In this document: positions 1 to 7,733 of the stretch, in pieces
Layout of the letters: each line of letters starts with the position of its first letter
Numbering within the stretch: the first letter of the stretch is position 1
DNA from: Bacteroidales bacterium
GTDB lineage: Bacteria > Bacteroidota > Bacteroidia > Bacteroidales > P3
Length of the DNA: 64,000 nt
Direction of reading: 5' to 3'
Assembly: GCA_017479385.1 (NCBI GenBank)
Contig: JAFVCE010000015.1
Location: forward strand, 1-64,000
The notes under the pieces: generated by a model
Database searches by the model: none
What the model was told of the DNA's origin: nothing
What the model saw: the letters and a program-made list of their open reading frames with translations, nothing else
Position numbers and translations under genes: made by a program

Positions 1-711
1 CAAATAGACACTATTGCAAATAGACTGCGGAGATTGAATATGAGGCTGACACCGTATACTTCGGTGGATTCTATTGTGCAAGAGTTAACTGCTTTGTGGG
101 AACTACTTGATAATGATAATATGATGGATTCGTTATATGACTATTTTTATTGGGTAGTGTGTACCGCCATTGCATTAAACCGTACTGAATTCCATTTGAA
201 GAATCCCATTACATGGCATGAGTATAGCCCTACAGAGACCTATTGCCCACTGAGAGTTACGGCAACACCCGATGGGAAACATAAATTTTACGTAACGCCA
301 TGCTTGAATGATGGCACAATGCGTATATCAGCAACGTTTCACCAGTATGAATTGGATGGTAATGTTGAGTGCGAACTGTGGGGCGGAAAGTACTGGCAGT
401 CTGCGGCTGGAGTGATAGAGGCATGGCAATTCGACTATCATGACAGTACGTTCTATGTGCTGAAAGATGTATACGTACTATCATCGTGCGATTGGGTTCT
501 CAGTATGGATATAGTAACTTTCGGGAATGATGGCACATTGAAGAATCATGATGATCGGTTTATTCCTAACAATCAAAGTGGTTTCGTTGCGACGACAAGT
601 GTTGGGCTGCCAATAGGGTACACTTTCGATCCCGAAACGCTTACCGTTACAGCACAGACGCAGGATGGCGACAGCTTTGTAACCAAAACATGGAAACTTA
701 AATTAGATTGA
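1..711 (+). CDS. Hypothetical protein, 5' end outside window
   Basis: The frame is open from the first base to a TGA at 709-711. A TTG at 34 and an ATG at 40 are possible starts, but the translation reads naturally through them, so the gene probably begins upstream of the window. No signal peptide or membrane segment is visible in what remains. The protein is rich in Tyr, Trp, Asp and Thr, with alternating hydrophobic and polar stretches that suggest beta structure in the C-terminal half. I recognise no family. It is followed after 4 bp by the broken secreted-protein gene at 716, so the two may have formed one accessory unit. Confidence 0.55.
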   Translation, partial: QIDTIANRLRRLNMRLTPYTSVDSIVQELTALWELLDNDNMMDSLYDYFYWVVCTAIALNRTEFHLKNPITWHEYSPTETYCPLRVTATPDGKHKFYVTPCLNDGTMRISATFHQYELDGNVECELWGGKYWQSAAGVIEAWQFDYHDSTFYVLKDVYVLSSCDWVLSMDIVTFGNDGTLKNHDDRFIPNNQSGFVATTSVGLPIGYTFDPETLTVTAQTQDGDSFVTKTWKLKLD

Positions 712-715
712 TGAA

Positions 716-1059
716 ATGAAAAAGGCAATTATTATTTTTTGTGCAGCTTTGCTGTGCGCATACGGTGGGGATGGAGTGCGGGGCAAGAAGCCTTGGTAGA
801 CCATGGCAATAAGTATACTATTGAGGCGGTTTATGGATCTTTATACAATTCCCAGTAGTCGTATTATGTAGAGAGGAAGGCTACTGATGGTATTCATGCT
901 TTTTTAGGTCAGTGCATCACTGAGCAGAATGATTTTCTGGATGGCGACACTTCTAAATACGAGGTATGCCTCATATCTATCAGTAAACAATTGCCCAATG
1001 TGCTTTCGCTCGACTACTTATGGCAAATTATTCGGATGAGTGCAGTACTACAACCATAA
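716..1059 (+). pseudogene. Broken small secreted-protein gene
   Basis: An ATG at 716 opens a convincing signal peptide (MKKAIIIFCAALLCA) but the frame stops at the TAG at 797-799. In a neighbouring frame a coherent protein continues (it begins QEALVDHGNKYTIEAVYG), is interrupted by a second TAG at 856-858, and then runs about 66 more codons to a TAA at 1057-1059. One frameshift near 785 and one nonsense codon would thus explain a former secreted protein of about 110 residues. Further frame remnants may extend toward 1200. The function is unknown. Sequencing error could mimic one lesion but is less likely to explain both. Confidence 0.6.
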
Positions 1060-1305
1060 CAATATATATCATGTATTATGTAGTGCCTACATTGGCCTCG
1101 GCAATCTGCGCTAAGCAAAGTAGGTTTAGCAAAAATATCTTAAGTATGGGTATGTTTGTACATGTGGTAATTCTTATGATTGGATACCATCGTAGATGAC
1201 GCGAGCACGTTACCTGATGATGATTAGTTAGATTGGCTTGAGAGATTTGCTCTAATAGACTATTGACAGAGACGATGATTTTTATTACAGTGTTTCATTT
1301 TTTTA
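1060..1305. other. Non-coding stretch, nothing clear
   Basis: About 250 bp after the broken gene contain no supported gene. A short frame from an ATG at 1071 (about 42 codons) may be a further remnant of the upstream pseudogene but has no independent support. Confidence 0.4.
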
Positions 1306-1313
1306 TACCTTTG
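1306..1313 (+). promoter_or_regulatory. Bacteroidota -7 box, lipoprotein promoter
   Basis: TACCTTTG matches the Bacteroidota -7 consensus TAnnTTTG and lies downstream of a T-rich stretch that could hold the -33 element. If used, it would give a leader of about 190 nt for the lipoprotein gene at 1510, including the long hairpin at 1421-1474. Confidence 0.55.
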
Positions 1314-1420
1314 CAGTGCAGAAAGATTATGTAAGTGATATATTGTAAAGTTCATAGCGTGCTGGTTATTACCCCCCCCTATATATCATAGGATCGGTGA
1401 GGGTAGTGTCGGCGGGTGTG

Positions 1421-1474
1421 ATACAGGAAGAGCCGAGATGACGACAACTGTCGTCATCTCGGCTCTTCCTGTAT
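1421..1474. repeat. Perfect 25-bp-stem inverted repeat
   Basis: Positions 1421-1445 and 1450-1474 are exact reverse complements, separated only by the 4-nt loop AACT. The stem is GC-balanced, so the RNA hairpin would be very stable. It lies between the promoter box at 1306 and the lipoprotein start at 1510, inside the predicted leader. No T-run follows it, so it does not look like a standard intrinsic terminator. It also lacks the 11-bp modular structure of the other palindromes in this window. Confidence 0.9.
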
Positions 1475-1509
1475 ATTGATATTGCAAACAAACACAAAGA
1501 AATAGAACT

Positions 1510-2235
1510 ATGATAAAGACTGTAAAGATGATGGCCTTCGTGGCCGTAGCAGCAGTAGGCCTGACTTTTGCCTCTTGCGAGAAGGAAGAAACCTCCGATA
1601 CTGGTAATACACCAGCGCCGACTCCGCAGCCGCAACCGACCCCAGAAGGCTTTGTTGATCTCGGTTTGCCAAGCGGCCTACTATGGGCCACGTGCAACAT
1701 TGGAGCCAGTAGCCCCGAGGAACATGGCAACTACTATGCATGGGGAGAGACTTCTACAAAAGAAATCTACATCTGGGATACTTATACCTATGCCTATGGC
1801 AACTCATACGATGCCTTGACAAAGTATTGCAACACCGCGATGTATGGTCATAACGGCTTTACCGACAACCTAACCACACTTGAGGCGATGGACGATGCTG
1901 CCACGGCTGCCTTTGGCGATGGCGTACGCACTCCTACAAAGGAAGAATGGGAGGAACTGATGGCCAACACCACGGCAGAATGGACTACCATGAATGGAGT
2001 CGATGGCCGCATCTTTACTGCTACCAATGGCAATAGCCTATTCCTGCCAGCTGCAGGCTACCGCAGCAGTAGAGACCGTCGCGATCTTGATAGCCACGGC
2101 AGTTATTGGTCATCGTCGCTTGATGAGAGCTACACTATAGACGCGTGGTACGTTAACTTCTACTCCGATGGCCAAAGTGTAGGTAGCCAATACCGCTACT
2201 TGGGTAGAACGGTGCGCCCAGTGCGAAGCCGATAG
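1510..2235 (+). CDS. FISUMP-domain surface lipoprotein
   Basis: A 241-residue lipoprotein. Residues 1-22 form a signal peptide ending in a lipobox (LTFAS-C, Cys23). The acidic residues right after it (CEKEE) resemble the Bacteroidota lipoprotein export signal, which suggests surface exposure. A Pro/Thr-rich linker follows (residues 32-46). The rest matches the Fibrobacter succinogenes major paralogous (FISUMP, TIGR02145) domain: it opens with FVDLGLPSGLLWATCN, has GVRTPTKEEWEEL in the middle, and ends in GRTVRPVR. This domain is common in secreted Bacteroidota proteins, and its biochemical role is not established. The gene is monocistronic and converges on the minus-strand gene at 2262. Confidence 0.88.
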   Translation: MIKTVKMMAFVAVAAVGLTFASCEKEETSDTGNTPAPTPQPQPTPEGFVDLGLPSGLLWATCNIGASSPEEHGNYYAWGETSTKEIYIWDTYTYAYGNSYDALTKYCNTAMYGHNGFTDNLTTLEAMDDAATAAFGDGVRTPTKEEWEELMANTTAEWTTMNGVDGRIFTATNGNSLFLPAAGYRSSRDRRDLDSHGSYWSSSLDESYTIDAWYVNFYSDGQSVGSQYRYLGRTVRPVRSR

Positions 2236-2261
2236 CGTTGATCCACGCAATATTTAGCAGT

Positions 2262-2663
2262 TCAATCTTGAGGGTTTATCTCAGCTATCGACATAACCTC
2301 GCACACCACATATTGGCTATTGCCACGCCAGGGAAGCGTGCCAAGATAGCGTTTCCAGCGCAACTCGACATGTTTACCCGAGGCGCGCATTAGGGTGTCG
2401 GCCACTGCCTTGTCGGTTACCGAGAACTTAAACTCGTTGCTTTGGAGACGATTAACTCCTGCGGCCGACTTAAATCCGCTCTGTATCACCTTGCCTTCAT
2501 AGGTCTTAAACACTACGCCTTCCTTTTGAAAATAGTTCAAGTCGCCAGCATTTACTCCTGTGCTGTAGACAAAACAAAAGCGGAAGAATACAAATGTGGC
2601 CAATGCTACTATTACCACCGCACTGACGATGGTAATGATCTTGGTTTTTGAGCTACGTTGCAT
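2262..2663 (-). CDS. Small membrane-anchored hypothetical protein
   Basis: 133 residues. A single N-terminal transmembrane helix lies at about residues 9-28 after a basic start (MQRSSKTK), so most of the protein should be periplasmic. The soluble part is a mixed alpha/beta stretch with no cysteine pair and no catalytic motif that I recognise. Similar short one-helix proteins are common and unassigned in Bacteroidales. It is 74 bp upstream of the TIGR02757 gene on the same strand and could head that transcription unit. Confidence 0.65.
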   Translation of the reverse strand: MQRSSKTKIITIVSAVVIVALATFVFFRFCFVYSTGVNAGDLNYFQKEGVVFKTYEGKVIQSGFKSAAGVNRLQSNEFKFSVTDKAVADTLMRASGKHVELRWKRYLGTLPWRGNSQYVVCEVMSIAEINPQD

Positions 2664-2737
2664 GTTTGTACTATTTAGGTTTATTATTCTACTTACAATT
2701 GCGATAAACGTGTGTTTTGATACGAAAAAGCATTTTA

Positions 2738-3487
2738 TTATTGCGGGTTTATACCGAGTCCGAATAGTGCAAAGTCGGCTTTTGTGGGGTCGGAGGGGAA
2801 CACCTCGCGCAGTGTGTCGGTGAGTTTCAGCGCAGCCTGCATCGTAGCGTTACGCCCGTGGATAAGCCCCAATTTGTTGGCTTCGCTGAGCACGTGGGTA
2901 TCCATCGGTATGATTAGCGTGCGTTTATCAACCACGTCTGCCCAATGCCCAAGGTCGACAGGCGAGTTGTCGCGCACCATCCATCGCAAGAACATGCACA
3001 GCCTTTTGCACGACGAGATTGCGTTGCGTGGGGTTACATGCATGTCGCCATGGGCAAAGAACCAGTTGCACAGCGTTTTTACGACATCCAATGCGCATGT
3101 GGGGGCGGTTGATGCAACATATTGTTTCAGCGATGTGTGCTCGTCAATCAGTTGGCTGTAGGCATCGAAAAACGCACGCATCGTGCCGTGATTATATAGC
3201 CGATAGAAGCAGTGCTCGTCGTTGGGAGCAAATGTGCGTGCATATTCTCTATTTCTTATCCACATAGCCATGTCGCCCTGTGCCTTGTTGAGCAGTTGTT
3301 CAATCTTGGGCATAAACTGTGTGCGACTGCCATAACTGAGTGATGCAGCCACAAACGCCACGGCCTCTTGATTCTCCTCTCCGTTCACTTGGTGCATCCA
3401 CCACGAGGGGTCGCCGTTGATAAATCCAGCCTCCTCGTAGCGTTCGGCCAGTTGACGCAACGTTAGTATGGTTTCTTGCGGTATCAT
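2738..3487 (-). CDS. TIGR02757 family protein (DUF2400)
   Basis: 249 residues, the normal length for this conserved family of unknown function. Typical features are the opening segment with DPSWWMHQ, the block EAVAFVAASLSYGSR, the central CKRLCMFLRWMVR, the PMDTHVL motif and the C-terminal FALFGLGI. The family looks distantly like helix-hairpin-helix DNA glycosylases, with the PxDTHV segment in the place of their catalytic loop, but activity is unproven. It lies 22 bp downstream of the thioesterase gene at 3510, so the two are probably co-transcribed. Confidence 0.85.
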   Translation of the reverse strand: MIPQETILTLRQLAERYEEAGFINGDPSWWMHQVNGEENQEAVAFVAASLSYGSRTQFMPKIEQLLNKAQGDMAMWIRNREYARTFAPNDEHCFYRLYNHGTMRAFFDAYSQLIDEHTSLKQYVASTAPTCALDVVKTLCNWFFAHGDMHVTPRNAISSCKRLCMFLRWMVRDNSPVDLGHWADVVDKRTLIIPMDTHVLSEANKLGLIHGRNATMQAALKLTDTLREVFPSDPTKADFALFGLGINPQ

Positions 3488-3509
3488 TGGTGGCTTAAAC
3501 TGTGGCGTA

Positions 3510-3896
3510 TCATGCCGACATCAATCTTTCTTTGACTGTGGGGGGTATCACGGCGGCGCATTTTTGTGTGCGGCTATAGCCAGCCATCACCGTGTTGCAT
3601 GTTGCGTAGACTGTGCCTTGAGCATCTACAATGCTCTGTCGAAGTGTCAGACTTTTGTTGCCAAACCTCTCAACGGTGGTGGCAACGGCAACTTTATTGT
3701 GGAAGCGCAGTTGTTGCACAAAGTCGACTTCGTAGTGCACAATCATCACCGTGAAGTCGCCCTCTTCGGGTGGCAACCCATGCTGGGTGAAGAAAGCTTC
3801 CTTACCCAGGTCGAAATATTCCATTATGACTGCATTGTTCACGTGTCCCATTTGGTCGATGTCGTTGAAACGCATCTGTATGTCAAGTGTGTGCAT
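3510..3896 (-). CDS. Acyl-CoA thioesterase, YbgC/4HBT family
   Basis: 128 residues forming a single hotdog domain. The N-terminal signature RFNDIDQMGHVNNAVIMEYFD is the 4-hydroxybenzoyl-CoA thioesterase motif with its catalytic Asp (D14 region) and the conserved GHVNN turn. The enzyme should hydrolyse acyl-CoA or acyl-ACP thioesters in the cytoplasm; the natural substrate cannot be read from sequence. It is 18 bp downstream of the histidine kinase on the same strand, so it may belong to that transcription unit. Confidence 0.88.
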   Translation of the reverse strand: MHTLDIQMRFNDIDQMGHVNNAVIMEYFDLGKEAFFTQHGLPPEEGDFTVMIVHYEVDFVQQLRFHNKVAVATTVERFGNKSLTLRQSIVDAQGTVYATCNTVMAGYSRTQKCAAVIPPTVKERLMSA

Positions 3897-3914
3897 AGTG
3901 CTGATGGGTTGTGG

Positions 3915-4766
3915 TTAGGGTTGATTTATTTTGAGTGAAAAGAAGTATTCCAATCCGCCTTCGACACGGTTGCGGGCATATATTTCGCCACCGTGAAATT
4001 GCACGGCGTGCTTCACAATTGATAGCCCCAGTCCCGAACCTCCGCTGCGACGCGAGCGCCCCTGGTCAATACGCACAAAGCGGTCGAACAGTCGAGCCAA
4101 GTATTCGTCGGCCACGCCCACGCCATTGTCGTAGAAGTGCAGAAAAACGGTGTCGGTTGGCTCTTTGTAGGTCTCTATCACCACGGTGCTGTCTGCGCCA
4201 GCATAGTTCACCGAGTTCTCTATCAAGTTGCGAAAAATGCTGTAGAGCAACTCGTCGTTGCCATAAATGGTTGTGTCGGGCAACAGATTTTTTATGGCAA
4301 TATGATTGTCGTGCGCCTTGTCGTCGAACTCGGCAATAGCCTCGTTTGCCACCTTTTGCAGACTTATCGGCTCTACAGGAAACAGTGTGGCGCTTTCTTC
4401 CAACTTGTTTATCATTGACACGTCTGCCAACAATGCCGACAGCCGCAACGTCTGCTCGTAGCAGCGTTGCAAGTAGTAGAGCCGTTTTTCGTCGCTCAAC
4501 GGACGGTTGCCCAGCAGTATTTCAAGGTATCCGCGAATGCTGCTCACTGGGGTTTTAAGCTCGTGGGCAATGTTCGACGTCATCTCCTGTTTCAGTTGCT
4601 GATTGCGTCGCTGCTCGGCTATGGCCTGTTCGCGGTTGCGTTCAGCCTCGTCGGCAAGGGCTTTCAATCGGCGGTTTTTGCGGTTTATGCGCCACAACTC
4701 GATGGCCACCACCGCCACTGCCACAGCTATGCCCCACGGTGCCCAATCAGACCATTCCATAACCAA
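3915..4766 (-). CDS. Sensor histidine kinase
   Basis: 283 residues. One transmembrane helix (about residues 10-27) is followed by a basic, helical linker, a HisKA dimerisation domain with the phospho-accepting His68 in SNIAHELKTPVSS, and a HATPase_c domain. The latter shows the N box (NLIENSVNYA), the G1 box (DNGVGV), the F box (LFDRFVRID) and the G2 box (GSGLGLSIV). There is no extracytoplasmic sensor domain: only about nine residues precede the helix, so it senses within or close to the membrane or through a partner. It starts 20 bp inside the end of the response regulator gene, which shows translational coupling of the pair. Confidence 0.93.
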   Translation of the reverse strand: MVMEWSDWAPWGIAVAVAVVAIELWRINRKNRRLKALADEAERNREQAIAEQRRNQQLKQEMTSNIAHELKTPVSSIRGYLEILLGNRPLSDEKRLYYLQRCYEQTLRLSALLADVSMINKLEESATLFPVEPISLQKVANEAIAEFDDKAHDNHIAIKNLLPDTTIYGNDELLYSIFRNLIENSVNYAGADSTVVIETYKEPTDTVFLHFYDNGVGVADEYLARLFDRFVRIDQGRSRRSGGSGLGLSIVKHAVQFHGGEIYARNRVEGGLEYFFSLKINQP

Positions 4767-5397
4767 ACCCAGTTTTGTTGATTATGCGGTTGCCGTGGCT
4801 GCCCAATTTCTTGCGCAGGCGGGCAATATGCACGTCTACGCTGCGTTCGCTCACCAGTGTTTGGTCGGGCCACACAGCTTGCATTATCTCCTGTCGGCTA
4901 AAAAAACGTCCGGGGTGGGCGTTGAAAAACTGCCATATAAGATACTCGCGATGGGTCAGTTGAGGCACTTCGCCAGGCATTATTCCGTGCGAACGGCGCA
5001 ACACTGCTCGCACCCTGGCCAGCACCGTGTCGAATGCAAACGGCTTGGTGATATAGTCGTCGGCACCCGAGAGAAAACCCTGCATTTGATCGGCGTGCTG
5101 ATCGCGAGCGGTGAGGAATATCACTGGTGTGCTGTCGCCGCGAGCGCGAAGCAACACCGCCAGGTCGAACCCCGACATGCGCTCTAACATTACGTCGAGC
5201 AGCAGCAAGTCGTAGTGCTCGCCTGCGTCAATCATAGACAGAGCTTGCTCGGCGCTATTGGCACAGTCAACTGCATAGCCCTCGGCATCAAGGTTGAAAT
5301 GCAGAATCTCGCACAAATCTTGCTCATCGTCGACCACCAATATGCGCTCTGGTGCAGCGGTGGGGTATGAGTCGTGGTGGTATGTTGGCGAGACCAT
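4747..5397 (-). CDS. OmpR-family response regulator
   Basis: 216 residues. The receiver domain begins after about 17 extra residues (ERILVVDDEQD), with the phospho-accepting Asp68 in DLLLLDVML, the Thr in FLTARD and the switch Lys in YITKPF. A winged-helix DNA-binding domain fills the C-terminal half (RSVDVHIARLRKKLG). It is the partner of the overlapping histidine kinase. The start was placed at the first ATG; a later start is not available without cutting into the receiver domain. Targets cannot be inferred from this window. Confidence 0.93.
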   Translation of the reverse strand: MVSPTYHHDSYPTAAPERILVVDDEQDLCEILHFNLDAEGYAVDCANSAEQALSMIDAGEHYDLLLLDVMLERMSGFDLAVLLRARGDSTPVIFLTARDQHADQMQGFLSGADDYITKPFAFDTVLARVRAVLRRSHGIMPGEVPQLTHREYLIWQFFNAHPGRFFSRQEIMQAVWPDQTLVSERSVDVHIARLRKKLGSHGNRIINKTGFGYGMV

Positions 5398-5489
5398 AGT
5401 GTAGCAGTTTTCTTTAAGTAACGAACAAGGTGTTTTTTTGTTGTAAAAAGAAAAAGAGAAACATCAAATCTGACATTTCTCTCTTTGTG

Positions 5490-5562
5490 TGGCATCGACT
5501 GGATTTGAACCAGTGACGCAAGGATTTTCAGTCCTTCGCTCTACCAACTGAGCTACGACGCC
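5490..5562 (-). tRNA. tRNA-Phe (GAA)
   Basis: Read on the minus strand, a 73-nt cloverleaf forms. It has a 7-bp acceptor stem (GGCGTCG with CGATGCC, one G-U pair), a D arm with AGTTGGTA, an anticodon stem AAGGA/TCCTT around CTGAAAA, a T arm with TTCAAAT, and discriminator A. The anticodon GAA reads phenylalanine codons. CCA is not encoded. Confidence 0.97.
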
Positions 5563-5588
5563 ATCATTTCTTCTCTCGAAATCGTTTG

Positions 5589-5620
5589 CAAAGTTATGTC
5601 ATTCCCGTCAAACCGACAAA
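5589..5620 (-). promoter_or_regulatory. tRNA-Phe promoter
   Basis: On the minus strand a -33 TTTG (5620-5617) and a -7 TAACTTTG (5596-5589) are separated by 20 bp, an excellent match to the Bacteroidota housekeeping promoter. It points directly at tRNA-Phe 27 bp away. Confidence 0.75.
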
Positions 5621-5749
5621 TTTTTTTTTTCAAAAAAAACATCTTGCTCTGTTAATCAGCACAGTGAAACGACAAAAAGGGCGCTTTTGCAGCTTTGATC
5701 TTGAGATTATATTGCGATGAGCTCCACTTGATAAGGGCATCAGGAGGGG

Positions 5750-5859
5750 AACATGTAGGTATCAAGTAGGGCCGTTCTTCAGTCGTTCTTCCGTTGTTAT
5801 TCAGTCAATGTCTGAAGAACAACTGAAGAACGGCCTTACTTGAGCCCAAGTTGGTGTTA
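5750..5859. repeat. 11-bp modular palindrome, copy 1
   Basis: Ten consecutive 11-bp modules. Left modules include ATCAAGTAGGG (5761) and CCGTTCTTCAG (5772); right modules include AGAACAACTGA (5816) and AGAACGGCCTT (5827), which mirror the left ones. This copy is imperfect near its centre. It is the only copy found outside a divergent gap: it sits between tRNA-Phe and the cassette at 6023-7678, both on the minus strand. The rest of the 5621-6022 gap holds only poly-T, the GC-rich palindromes at 5900-5994 and unremarkable sequence. Confidence 0.85.
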
Positions 5860-5899
5860 AGTGCATTGTTGCCGAGAGGTCATACATCAGAAAAAACAT

Positions 5900-5994
5900 C
5901 CCCTCCCGAGGAGGGGTAGGGGGTGGTTCAACGTTGACAAGATACGTTTTAACCGAAAAAAACAACCCCTCCATGGGGAGGGGTTAGGGGTGGG
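5900..5994. repeat. GC-rich palindrome pair (CCCCTCC...GGAGGGG)
   Basis: Two similar motifs lie at 5900-5926 and 5966-5994. Each is a short palindrome (CCCCTCC, 3-4 nt, GGAGGGG) followed by TTAGGGGTGGG or a close variant. The same motif is the core of the 66-bp tandem array at 51091-51500. Each could fold into a small strong hairpin. Function unknown. Confidence 0.75.
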
Positions 5995-6022
5995 TAAAAC
6001 ATCTTTTTATGAGATGTAAGCA

Positions 6023-6880
6023 CTATTGGACATTCTCATAAACAAACACTTCTCGCCATCTTTTAACATTCTCGTCAAAAACCATGTTGGATTGTTGTGT
6101 AAGTACGCAGGTAAGACGGTTCTCTTTGTCGTATAAAAAAGTCCTGTCAATAACATCCTCTGATAGGTAACATCTATCGGTTTTTAATCGGCCATTGGCT
6201 GTAGTGTACATTACAAAACGGCATCTCTGGTCATGAAAGTGCCCGTAATCGTCATAACAGTTGGGGGGAACAAGTAAATTATATCTTGCAAATTTTGTTA
6301 CGGATTTAATGCTATCAAACTCAGCATAACAAAATGCGCTAAATCTAAATCCTTCTTCTTCAAAATCAAGATACTGCGTCAAAGAATCTATCACAATTGA
6401 ATCATAGGAAAAAGAGTCTTTATAAAATTCGAGTGTTCTATATAGTCCGTCATATCCGAACAATGATAACATACGGTATTTGTCGTATTCTATCATTGTT
6501 GCTTTCTCATCGTGTGCTGGAGGATAACATACGGTGTCGGATTTTAGCAACGAATATCTTATCAGACTATCGTACACTGTTTTATCATCACGTTTGAGGT
6601 ATAAGGGCTTAAATACGTTAACTATTAAGGTGTTGTCTGCTTGGTAATCGTAATATGTGGAATCTTCTATGCATCGGTCATTCCCTCTAATGTGATACTT
6701 TATTGTATCGCCAGAAAAGAATAGAATGTTTTTTCCTATCAGACGTGTCTCATCGCTCTCAAAAGGAGATGGCGTTAGTGACACGTCTGATATAACTTTA
6801 TAATAGGTTATTTTTACACCCTGCGCTTGTCCGATAAAGGATAACAAAAGTAGTAATGCAAAAAAACTATTTCTTCTCAT
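6023..6880 (-). CDS. Secreted hypothetical protein, possible immunity partner
   Basis: 285 residues with a clear Sec signal peptide (MRRNSFFALLLLLSFIGQAQG, cleavage near residue 21), so the mature protein is periplasmic or outer-membrane associated. There is no lipobox. The rest is Tyr/Asp/Ser-rich with many short beta-like segments, and I recognise no family. Its start codon follows the stop of the 6881 gene with no gap, so the two are translated as a unit. Both are visibly more AT-rich than their neighbours, which suggests acquisition. Pairing a secreted protein with an unsecreted hydrolase-like one recalls effector/immunity cassettes, but that is inference. Confidence 0.6.
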   Translation of the reverse strand: MRRNSFFALLLLLSFIGQAQGVKITYYKVISDVSLTPSPFESDETRLIGKNILFFSGDTIKYHIRGNDRCIEDSTYYDYQADNTLIVNVFKPLYLKRDDKTVYDSLIRYSLLKSDTVCYPPAHDEKATMIEYDKYRMLSLFGYDGLYRTLEFYKDSFSYDSIVIDSLTQYLDFEEEGFRFSAFCYAEFDSIKSVTKFARYNLLVPPNCYDDYGHFHDQRCRFVMYTTANGRLKTDRCYLSEDVIDRTFLYDKENRLTCVLTQQSNMVFDENVKRWREVFVYENVQ

Positions 6881-7678
6881 TTATTGCTCCTCATTAGTAT
6901 AAGCCCAAAATATTGTTTTACAATACACTGCGACGGATGTTAAAAGTATCTTCCCCTTATTGTCGCCCATTACGGCTGCTTTCACTTGTGGAGCCTTAAA
7001 TCCTGCACCAATATTGGCTTTCCACTTTGCATAGTGTTCGTCTGATATTCTCCATCCTTGCGTATTCATGTGTAGGATAATATGTGTCCCTCCATGCATT
7101 ACACGCAGTTCATCTGTGTCATACATGGCCTGTTCGGCACCATCCCATTGTTTTGCGTTGTGACTAAAGTTCCCCTTGTCGATCAATGCTTTTATTACTG
7201 CGGCATTCGCTATGCGCTTAAATGGCGATTTGTTTATTTGGAGTGGCAACAACCGTCTATATTCTTGTGCTTTAGCAGATTTATCCGCATACGCTTTATC
7301 ATTGTTCAAATGTACTTCTGCAATTGCAAACATTTCGCACTTTAATTCTTCAGTCATTTTATTCATGTAAACTGCAGAACTTTCTCCGTATATTGTAGAT
7401 GCCATCTGTCTTAATGTAATATAATTTTGGTTTAGTTCCTTTATATTGTATGCCCCAATCACATGCTCGTAATCATCTTTTTCAACAGAATCCGCAATGA
7501 AAACCTTTTTACCATCCCAGCTTCTGGTGTCGCCAAGATAAAAACCATCTATATTGTAATATCGGCCATCAGGTATATCTTTGGGTAATGAAGTGTCAAG
7601 ATGGTGACTGATTTGCGTGACAGGAGTAATATCTGTAATATTGTTCCATTCCCTTTTCCAATATTCTATTGTATCCAC
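6881..7678 (-). CDS. Hypothetical protein, hydrolase/effector-like
   Basis: 265 residues, with no signal peptide and no membrane segment. The middle region has MASTIYGESS followed by EMFAIAEVHLNN. This is reminiscent of SleB-type cell-wall hydrolases, where a YGEA motif precedes a helix ending in LN, and of effector domains carried by some Bacteroidota secretion substrates. The resemblance is short and unverified. It is directly coupled to the secreted protein at 6023. No Hcp, VgrG, Rhs or PAAR gene is nearby, so a secretion route is not visible. The start chosen is the first ATG; the upstream gap to uvrA is 55 bp. Confidence 0.55.
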   Translation of the reverse strand: MDTIEYWKREWNNITDITPVTQISHHLDTSLPKDIPDGRYYNIDGFYLGDTRSWDGKKVFIADSVEKDDYEHVIGAYNIKELNQNYITLRQMASTIYGESSAVYMNKMTEELKCEMFAIAEVHLNNDKAYADKSAKAQEYRRLLPLQINKSPFKRIANAAVIKALIDKGNFSHNAKQWDGAEQAMYDTDELRVMHGGTHIILHMNTQGWRISDEHYAKWKANIGAGFKAPQVKAAVMGDNKGKILLTSVAVYCKTIFWAYTNEEQ

Positions 7679-7733
7679 GTGTTCTTTTAATAGTTAAGAT
7701 ATGCTCTATGGAGAGGATGTCTCTTGCCAGCAT

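Noticed and set aside
1421-1474. Invertible promoter flanked by inverted repeats, as used for phase variation in Bacteroidales
   Set aside because: Only 4 nt lie between the repeats, so no promoter could be inverted.
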